DNA of 42,710 nt. Origin: Caryophanales bacterium (GTDB taxonomy: Bacteria > Bacillota_I > Bacilli_A > RF39 > UBA660). The position numbers were made by a program, and so were the translations under genes. This document shows positions 24,069-30,207 of the stretch, piece by piece. The stretch is taken from assembly GCA_016290885.1 (NCBI GenBank), contig JAEEVN010000009.1:1-42710 (forward strand), given 5' to 3'. The notes below the pieces were generated by a model. That model ran no database searches. It was not told the origin of the DNA and saw only the letters and a list, made by a program, of their open reading frames with translations. Numbering within the stretch: the stretch's first letter is position 1; every line of letters begins with the position of its first letter.

Positions 24069-24200
24069 ATGAAAGAATTAAATATTAATCAAGCAAAAAA
24101 ATTATATGCAGGAGGTTTTTCTGCAGCAGCATTTGCTGCAATAGTAAGTGGCGTATCATTCGTGGTTGGAATTTTAGATGGGCTAAGGAAACCCAAATGA
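24069..24200 (+). CDS. Double-glycine leader peptide 1 (bacteriocin-like)
   Basis: A 43-codon gene, too short for most gene finders, with ribosome-binding site AGGGGGA 5 nt before its ATG. The leader MKELNINQAKKLYAGG (16 residues) ends in Gly-Gly. The 27-residue core starts FSAAAFAAIVSG, is mostly small and hydrophobic with a membrane-helix look, and ends in the cationic GLRKPK. It starts 2 nt after a C39-peptidase exporter. The second peptide gene at 27800 shares 11 of 16 leader residues and FSA after the cut, which argues strongly that this is real. Function as bacteriocin or signal is inferred. Confidence 0.85.
   Translation: MKELNINQAKKLYAGGFSAAAFAAIVSGVSFVVGILDGLRKPK
24105..24124 (+). 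repeat. 20-nt direct repeat copy 1 (leader cleavage region)
   Basis: The 20 bases TATGCAGGAGGTTTTTCTGC encoding YAGGFS are identical at 27836-27855, so the two peptide genes share a duplicated, conserved leader segment. Confidence 0.9.
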
Positions 24201-24349
24201 CAAAATCTCAAAAATATCGAATGTCCCGTATATTTAAAAGGAAAACATTTGATACTAATCCTAAAAAAAGATGTAATTATGTCCATCAAATTGTAAGGTT
24301 TGAGGCATATTTAACAATTGATAGTCAGTATAATGACAAATTTAAATAA
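24197..24349 (+). CDS. Small basic ORF coupled to peptide 1 (possible immunity protein)
   Basis: A 50-codon frame whose ATG overlaps the stop of peptide 1 (ATGA), a classic coupling arrangement. The product is very basic (about thirteen Lys/Arg against four acidic), begins MTKSQKYRMSRIFKRKTF, has one Cys and no membrane helix. Its codons CGA, CGT, AGG and TCC are unusual beside the AGA/TCA preference of neighbours, so it may be foreign or non-coding. Small ORFs after bacteriocin genes often give immunity, but nothing here proves this. A terminator follows about 40 nt later. Confidence 0.4.
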   Translation: MTKSQKYRMSRIFKRKTFDTNPKKRCNYVHQIVRFEAYLTIDSQYNDKFK

Positions 24350-24388
24350 CTATTTGATTTAACAAAAAAATATTTTTCCAATTAACTT

Positions 24389-24418
24389 GACTTTGGACCC
24401 TAATGGTCCAAAGTTTTT
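24389..24418 (+). terminator. Terminator of the exporter-peptide 1 unit
   Basis: Stem ACTTTGGACC/GGTCCAAAGT with loop CTAAT, then T. The rest of 24350-24542 holds only this hairpin, the next promoter and a short leader. Confidence 0.9.
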
Positions 24419-24455
24419 GGTTGACATTATATTTATACTTTTTGTTTTCAAATTA

Positions 24456-24484
24456 TTGTCACATTATACCGTTTTTGTTATAAT
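24456..24484 (+). promoter_or_regulatory. Strong promoter of the BspA-like surface protein
   Basis: TTGTCA (24456-24461), a 17-nt spacer and TATAAT (24479-24484) preceded by TGt. The roughly 50-nt leader has a small CGGA/TCCG hairpin (24514-24528) just before the ribosome-binding site. Confidence 0.8.
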
Positions 24485-24542
24485 TAAAATGAATAATAAT
24501 CTAAAATAGAAACCGGAATAGAAATCCGATAGAGGTGAACTT

Positions 24543-27500
24543 ATGAGAAAAGTAGGGAGAAAGAAAAAATCAAGAATAATAAAGACTAGATTATTTACAA
24601 TGTTATTTGCATTGTTATTTGTTGTGTCTTTATTTACAAGCTTTAAGGCTGCGGCTGAAACTAAACCATTTAGTTTAAGTTCAGCAACAATATCTGATAA
24701 ATCTTCAGGAGTAACTGGAAGTATATCTAGTTTTACTGATGAAGAAGTTATTAATGATATTACATTCCATAAACTAAATGATTATGCTACTTTCAAATTA
24801 GTTATAAAAAGTAACCTTAGTAGAGAAATAACTATTTTAGAAATAACAGATGATAATAGTAATAGTTATATAGACTATGAATATGATAAACATGAAAATG
24901 AAAAAATAACAGCAGGATCTAATTTAAACTTTGAAGTGAAAGCAGTATATAAAAATGCAGTAACTGATACTTCAAAAAGAAATCAAACAAATAATGTTAA
25001 GTTCACAATTAAATATTTAGATAATAATGAACAAAAAGAAGCTGATATAACAGTTAATCCAAAGACAGGAGATAATATTCATATAAGTTATATATTATTA
25101 GTAATATCTTCAATTGGACTAGCTACATCAATCGCATTAGATAAGAGAAGAAGAAATAGAAAATTATCTAAATTAGCAGTATTAATCTTAACAGGATTAG
25201 TATTAAGTCCAGTAGTTGTTAAAGCGGCTACATTTGCATATGAAATAACATTTAAATCAACTATAGGATTATATGATAAAGTAGTAGTTACAATAGATGA
25301 TAAAGTAAATCCAGTAACAACTCAAACAATAGACTATAATACAAAAATAGATAGTCTACCAAGTCCTACAAAAGAAGGATATACATTAACTAAATGGACA
25401 GTAGGTACAAGTGATTTTGATATTAATGAAAATATAACAAGTGATATAACTATAGAAGCAAATTATAGAAAGAATAATTATACTATTAGATTTGCTCCTA
25501 ATGTTCCAGTAGGTGGAACATTAGATCCAACTACATCTATGGCAGACATGAATATGGAATATGGTGAAGAAAAGAATCTATTACCAAATGGATATTTAGT
25601 AACAGGATATTTATTTGATAGTTGGAATACTTCATCAGATGGAACTGGAACTAAATATGAAGATATGGATGCAGTTAAGAATTTAACTACAACAGATGGT
25701 GAAATAGTTACATTATATGCAAGATGGGGAGCAACTCCATATACAGTAATATTTGATAAAAATAGTAGTCAAGCAACTGGAACAATGAATAATATTTCAA
25801 AAGAATATAACGAAACATTTAATTTACCAGCAAATACATATACAAGAAATGGATATAACTTCAATGGATGGAATACAGCTTCTAATGGAACAGGTATTCA
25901 TTATGATGATGAACAATCAGTTAAGAATCTAGATATAGATGGAGAAATTACTTTATATGCTGAATGGTCTCCTACATTAATTACAATAACATTTAATATT
26001 AATACAGATGATCCAGAAGCATCTGGAACAATGGCAGGACAAATTGTAGTATTTGATGTTCAAAACCAATTAAATGAAAATGAATATACAAGAACAGGTT
26101 ATGCTTTTGATAGCTGGAATACTGAACCAGATGGATCAGGAATCAAATATGATGATAAAGCAGATATAACAAACGTATTCTTAGATAACACTACTTTATA
26201 TGCACAATGGGCTGTAACACCATATACAGTAATCTTTAATAAAAATGGTGGAACTGGTTCAATGGATAATCAAGAAATAGCATATGGTCAACAAGTAGCA
26301 TTAACTAAGAATACATATACTAGAGAACACTATAAATTCCTTGGATGGAATACTCAAGAAGACAAACAAGGTTCTCATTTTGATGATGAAGAATTAGTTA
26401 AGAATCTTGATATAGATGGAGAAGTAAATCTATATGCAGAATGGATAGAATTAACTTCAACACTTCAAACTGGTGGAAATGTTAATGCAATCATTAAAAA
26501 TATAAATGCAGATGCAACAGAATTTAAACATTATACAGGAACACCCGATTTTGATAACATAAATGGAGAAGAAATAATATCTTCAGATGAAGCTAATTTT
26601 CCAACATATGCATGGAATGATAATGGAACAATTTATTGGTGGTCAGAAGCTGAAAAAGTTTATATTAATGAATCTGGTGATTCAATGTTTAGAAATTTAA
26701 CTTCAATAGAAAGCATTGATTTACTAGGTTTAGACTTTAGCAATAATATCACATTAAATAGGATGTTTGCGTTTGATAGTTCATTAACTGAAATTAAGAA
26801 TAGTAATTTAATGAATACACCAAATGTTACATCACTATCACATATGTTTTATGATTGTAGTGGTATGGAAGAATTAGATTTAAGTGGTTGGGATACAAGT
26901 AATGTTAATAATGTTGATAACATTTTCGTAGGTATGACAAATTTAAAAGTCTTGAAACTAAATGGTTGGAATTTAACTAATTTTAGTAATAATTTGACTT
27001 TACCAACTTCATTAACTAGTATTAGTATGAGAGATGCAATTGCTGGCGAAGACATGTCTAATTTCTTTGCAAATCTTGAAAATTTAAAAAATATTGACTT
27101 AACAAACTTTGATACATCAAATACAACAAAAATGAATGGAATGTTTAACAAATGTAGTAGCCTAGAATCATTAAATATATCAAGTTTTAATACTGAAAAT
27201 GTAACAACTATGAGTGGTATGTTTGGATATTGTTCTAGTCTTAATACACTAGATGTTTCCAACTTTAATACAAAAAAAGTTTCTAATATGTATGGTATGT
27301 TTGCTCATATGGATTCATTACAGAATTTAAATGTATCAGGATTTAATACAGAAAAAGTCGAAACTATGAATAGAATGTTCTCATTCTCATATGCACTTAG
27401 CGATTTAGACATTAGTTCATTTAATACAAGTAATGTTACAGATATGGAATCAATGTTCCATTATTCAAAAGTAAAACACATATATGTAAGTGAAAATTTT

Positions 27501-27683
27501 GTTACAAATAATGTAACATCTTATAATTATATATTTGGAGTAATGTCAACAGAATTAAAAGGTGGAAAAGGAACACAATGGAGTTCATCATTACAAAGTA
27601 ATAAAGATTATGCTTGTATAGATGATCCAGATAACGGAAAGCCAGGATTATTTACTGATATAGCTGATAAACCACAACCATAA
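24543..27683 (+). CDS. BspA/InlB-repeat surface protein with internal sorting-like signal
   Basis: A 1046-residue exported protein. Residues 1-38 are a basic signal peptide ending near AAA. A first domain (39-170) leads to NPKTGD (172-177), a helix (180-199) and KRRRNRK, which together look like a sortase sorting signal placed internally. A second hydrophobic segment (210-227) ends VVVKAATF like another signal peptide. Then follow five Listeria-Bacteroides (InlB/Flg_new) repeats (about 245-634), each ending in a LYAEW-type motif. A BspA-like region (about 690-1010) has repeated MFxxCSSLxxLDxSxFNTxxVxxM units (DUF285). The C-terminus PGLFTDIADKPQP has no anchor. It probably binds host or bacterial surface partners. 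Confidence 0.85.
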   Translation: MRKVGRKKKSRIIKTRLFTMLFALLFVVSLFTSFKAAAETKPFSLSSATISDKSSGVTGSISSFTDEEVINDITFHKLNDYATFKLVIKSNLSREITILEITDDNSNSYIDYEYDKHENEKITAGSNLNFEVKAVYKNAVTDTSKRNQTNNVKFTIKYLDNNEQKEADITVNPKTGDNIHISYILLVISSIGLATSIALDKRRRNRKLSKLAVLILTGLVLSPVVVKAATFAYEITFKSTIGLYDKVVVTIDDKVNPVTTQTIDYNTKIDSLPSPTKEGYTLTKWTVGTSDFDINENITSDITIEANYRKNNYTIRFAPNVPVGGTLDPTTSMADMNMEYGEEKNLLPNGYLVTGYLFDSWNTSSDGTGTKYEDMDAVKNLTTTDGEIVTLYARWGATPYTVIFDKNSSQATGTMNNISKEYNETFNLPANTYTRNGYNFNGWNTASNGTGIHYDDEQSVKNLDIDGEITLYAEWSPTLITITFNINTDDPEASGTMAGQIVVFDVQNQLNENEYTRTGYAFDSWNTEPDGSGIKYDDKADITNVFLDNTTLYAQWAVTPYTVIFNKNGGTGSMDNQEIAYGQQVALTKNTYTREHYKFLGWNTQEDKQGSHFDDEELVKNLDIDGEVNLYAEWIELTSTLQTGGNVNAIIKNINADATEFKHYTGTPDFDNINGEEIISSDEANFPTYAWNDNGTIYWWSEAEKVYINESGDSMFRNLTSIESIDLLGLDFSNNITLNRMFAFDSSLTEIKNSNLMNTPNVTSLSHMFYDCSGMEELDLSGWDTSNVNNVDNIFVGMTNLKVLKLNGWNLTNFSNNLTLPTSLTSISMRDAIAGEDMSNFFANLENLKNIDLTNFDTSNTTKMNGMFNKCSSLESLNISSFNTENVTTMSGMFGYCSSLNTLDVSNFNTKKVSNMYGMFAHMDSLQNLNVSGFNTEKVETMNRMFSFSYALSDLDISSFNTSNVTDMESMFHYSKVKHIYVSENFVTNNVTSYNYIFGVMSTELKGGKGTQWSSSLQSNKDYACIDDPDNGKPGLFTDIADKPQP

Positions 27684-27707
27684 GAAGAGTGAAAACTCTT
27701 CTTTTTT
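27682..27707 (+). terminator. Terminator after the surface-protein gene
   Basis: Stem AAGAAGAGT/ACTCTTCTT with loop GAAA, then T. Confidence 0.88.
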
Positions 27708-27799
27708 GTTTATAAAAAGAAAAATGATTCAGATTTGTCGCACCTCACATTTATTGTTTTGTCATTGGAGGGAATCGCAAGAATTCTAAGGTGTAATTA

Positions 27800-27961
27800 A
27801 TGAAAGAACTAAATATTAGAGAAACTAAATCAATGTATGCAGGAGGTTTTTCTGCTACATTACTAGGTTATGTTATAAAAGGATTTGGATTTTTTACAGA
27901 TCTTGGAAGATATTTAGGATCATCATTAAGAAGATTTTACGATCACAATTTATGCGACTAA
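27800..27961 (+). CDS. Double-glycine leader peptide 2 (bacteriocin-like)
   Basis: A 53-codon gene with AAGGTG upstream. The leader MKELNIRETKSMYAGG has the same length as that of peptide 1 and differs at five positions. The 37-residue core begins FSATLLGYVIKGFGFF, is Gly- and aromatic-rich, and ends RRFYDHNLCD with a single Cys near the C-terminus. The C39 exporter 3.7 kb upstream is the likely processing enzyme. It has its own terminator and no close exporter or immunity gene. A two-peptide bacteriocin with peptide 1 is possible, as are two independent peptides or pheromones. Upstream, 27708-27799 shows no firm promoter. Confidence 0.82.
   Translation: MKELNIRETKSMYAGGFSATLLGYVIKGFGFFTDLGRYLGSSLRRFYDHNLCD
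27836..27855 (+). repeat. 20-nt direct repeat copy 2 (leader cleavage region)
   Basis: Identical to 24105-24124 and in the same codon phase. Confidence 0.9.
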
Positions 27962-27986
27962 AGAGAAGATTTTCTTCTCTTTTTTT
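27960..27986 (+). terminator. Terminator after peptide 2
   Basis: Stem AAAGAGAAGA/TCTTCTCTTT with loop TTT, then T. It begins within the stop codon. Confidence 0.85.
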
Positions 27987-27994
27987 GGTATAAT
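27986..27994 (+). promoter_or_regulatory. Extended -10 promoter of recD2
   Basis: TGgTATAAT begins at the end of the terminator T tract and ends 7 nt before the recD2 ATG. Confidence 0.65.
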
Positions 27995-28001
27995 AATATT
28001 T

Positions 28002-30197
28002 ATGGGATATATTAAAGGTACATTTAGAAAAATTATATTTGAAGGTAATAACAACTATGTAGTTGGGTTATTTCGTATTAAAGAAACTGATATAGAAGAA
28101 TTATATGAGTTTGTTAATCGTGCAATAACAATTACTGGTTATTTTCATGAACTTACAATTGATGAAAAATATATCATGAATGGGGAAGTAACTATTAATA
28201 AAAGATATGGAATGCAGTTTAATGTAGATAGTTATGAAAGATTAATACCTGAAGGAAAAGATGCAGTCATTGAATTTCTATCTAGTGGTTTATTTAAAGG
28301 TATTGGAGAAAAGACTGCAGAAGACATAGTTAATACTCTAGGAGAGGATACTCTAAAATTAATCGAAGAATCTCCATCTAATTTATTAATGGTACCTTCA
28401 ATTAATGAAAAGAAAGCAAATAGTATTCATGAAACATTACTTAAATATAATGAAAGTTATAATATAATTATTTATTTAAATAGTGTAGGTTTTAATACTA
28501 AAGATTCTATGAGTATATATAATACTTATAAAGATAATAGTATTAATGTAGTTAAGAATAATGTGTATAGTATAACTGAAGAAATTGAAGATATTACTTT
28601 TCTTAAAATAGAAAAAATAAGACATAATCTAGGTATAGAAGATAATGATAAATATAGAATTATTTATTCAATTATATATGTAATGAAAAATCTATGTTTT
28701 AATCTTGGAGATACATATTTATCTATTGATGATATATATAATAAATTAATTGATATTCTTGGATTTGATTTTTCATTGCTTGATTTAGAATTTTATCTAT
28801 ATGAAATGCAAAAACTAGGTAAAGTAAAAATATATAATAATAAATATTTTTTATCAGAATATTATTTAGCAGAAGATAATATATCTAATACTTTATATTA
28901 TTTAACTAATAAGAAAGATACTAAAGTTAAAAATATTAATAATGATATAGAATATTTAGAATTAATGCTTGATATTAAATTTAATAACGAACAAAAGAAA
29001 GCTATTAAAGAAGCAATTATTAAGAATTTTAGTATTATAACTGGAGGGCCAGGTACTGGTAAAACTACTATTATTAAAGGCATAGTAGAATTATATAGAA
29101 AAATAAATAATTTACCATTCTTAGATTTGTGTAATAAAATGGCATTACTTGCACCTACAGGTAGAGCAGCTAAAAGAATGGGAGAATCAGCTTTAATGCC
29201 AGCATCTACTATACATAGATTCTTAAAATGGAATAAAGATACTAATACTTTTATGGTTAATTCTAATAATAAAAGTGATGTTGATTTTGTTATAATTGAT
29301 GAAGTTAGTATGATTGATACTATTTTGCTTGATAACTTATTAAAAGGCCTTAAAAAGGACGTTAAAATAGTTATGATAGGAGATTATAATCAACTTGAAA
29401 GTGTAGCCCCTGGTAAAGTATTAAAAGACTTAATAGATAGTGATATGGTTAATGTAATTAGATTAAATACTTTATATAGACAAAAAGAGAATTCTTATAT
29501 AGCTACTCTTGCTAAAGAAATTAAAGATAATGATTTAGATATTAATTTTACTAATAAAAAAGATGATTTTAATTTTATAGAAGCAGATAATTATAATATA
29601 AAAGGTGTTATTAAAGAATTATGTTTAAGAGCAAAAGAAAAAGGATTTGATTCAAGAGATATACAAATACTTGCTCCTATGTATAAAGGAGAAAATGGTA
29701 TAGATAATTTTAATATAATTCTTCAAGATATATTTAATCCTAAAATAGATCAAAATGAAATTAAATATTTAGATGTAATATATAGAGAAGGGGATAAAGT
29801 ATTAAAATTAGAAAATGATCCTGATAATAATGTATTTAATGGTGATATAGGTTATATTATAAATATTAAAGGTAATGAAATAACAATAGATTTTGATTCT
29901 AATATAGTTAAATATAATACTAAAGATTTAAATACTATTAAACATGCATATGCAATTAGTGTTCATAAAGCACAAGGTAGTGAATTTAAAATAGTATTTA
30001 TGCCTGTTACTATGTCTTATAAAGCAATGCTTTATAAAAAATTAATATATACAGGAGTAACTAGAGCAAAATATTCATTAACTTTAGTAGGATCAAAAGA
30101 AGCATTTATTTATGCAGTAAATAATACTAATGCTTATGAAAGAAGAACTAATCTAAAAGATAAATTATTAGAACAAATAAATGATATAATTGATTAG
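28002..30197 (+). CDS. recD2: RecD2-family ATP-dependent DNA helicase
   Basis: A 731-residue SF1B helicase (RecD2/YrrC) acting 5'-3' in DNA repair without RecBC. The N-terminal part (1-100) is the OB-like domain, followed by helix-hairpin-helix repeats (about 85-200, with GLFKGIGEKTAEDIV). The motor begins near 335 with Walker A GGPGTGKTT (about 348-356), then LLAPTGRAAKRM, VDFVIIDEVSMID (Walker B), MIGDYNQLESV, and near the end SVHKAQGSEF and YTGVTRAK. ATG 28002 gives the family N-terminus but no Shine-Dalgarno is visible, and the promoter leaves almost no leader. It overlaps nothing; the next gene starts 10 nt after its stop. Confidence 0.92.
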   Translation: MGYIKGTFRKIIFEGNNNYVVGLFRIKETDIEELYEFVNRAITITGYFHELTIDEKYIMNGEVTINKRYGMQFNVDSYERLIPEGKDAVIEFLSSGLFKGIGEKTAEDIVNTLGEDTLKLIEESPSNLLMVPSINEKKANSIHETLLKYNESYNIIIYLNSVGFNTKDSMSIYNTYKDNSINVVKNNVYSITEEIEDITFLKIEKIRHNLGIEDNDKYRIIYSIIYVMKNLCFNLGDTYLSIDDIYNKLIDILGFDFSLLDLEFYLYEMQKLGKVKIYNNKYFLSEYYLAEDNISNTLYYLTNKKDTKVKNINNDIEYLELMLDIKFNNEQKKAIKEAIIKNFSIITGGPGTGKTTIIKGIVELYRKINNLPFLDLCNKMALLAPTGRAAKRMGESALMPASTIHRFLKWNKDTNTFMVNSNNKSDVDFVIIDEVSMIDTILLDNLLKGLKKDVKIVMIGDYNQLESVAPGKVLKDLIDSDMVNVIRLNTLYRQKENSYIATLAKEIKDNDLDINFTNKKDDFNFIEADNYNIKGVIKELCLRAKEKGFDSRDIQILAPMYKGENGIDNFNIILQDIFNPKIDQNEIKYLDVIYREGDKVLKLENDPDNNVFNGDIGYIINIKGNEITIDFDSNIVKYNTKDLNTIKHAYAISVHKAQGSEFKIVFMPVTMSYKAMLYKKLIYTGVTRAKYSLTLVGSKEAFIYAVNNTNAYERRTNLKDKLLEQINDIID

Positions 30198-30207
30198 AGG
30201 AGATAAT

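Noticed and set aside
24089-24289. Minus-strand frame across peptide 1
   Set aside because: No start signal; it is the shadow of the peptide gene, which has exporter context and a conserved second copy.
24421-24439. TTGACA followed by TATACT as a promoter
   Set aside because: The spacer is only 7 nt; the TTGTCA-17-TATAAT promoter just downstream is far better.
26700-27480. Repetitive DNA in the surface-protein gene as a tandem-repeat locus
   Set aside because: The periodicity is the protein-level BspA/DUF285 unit; nucleotide copies are diverged.
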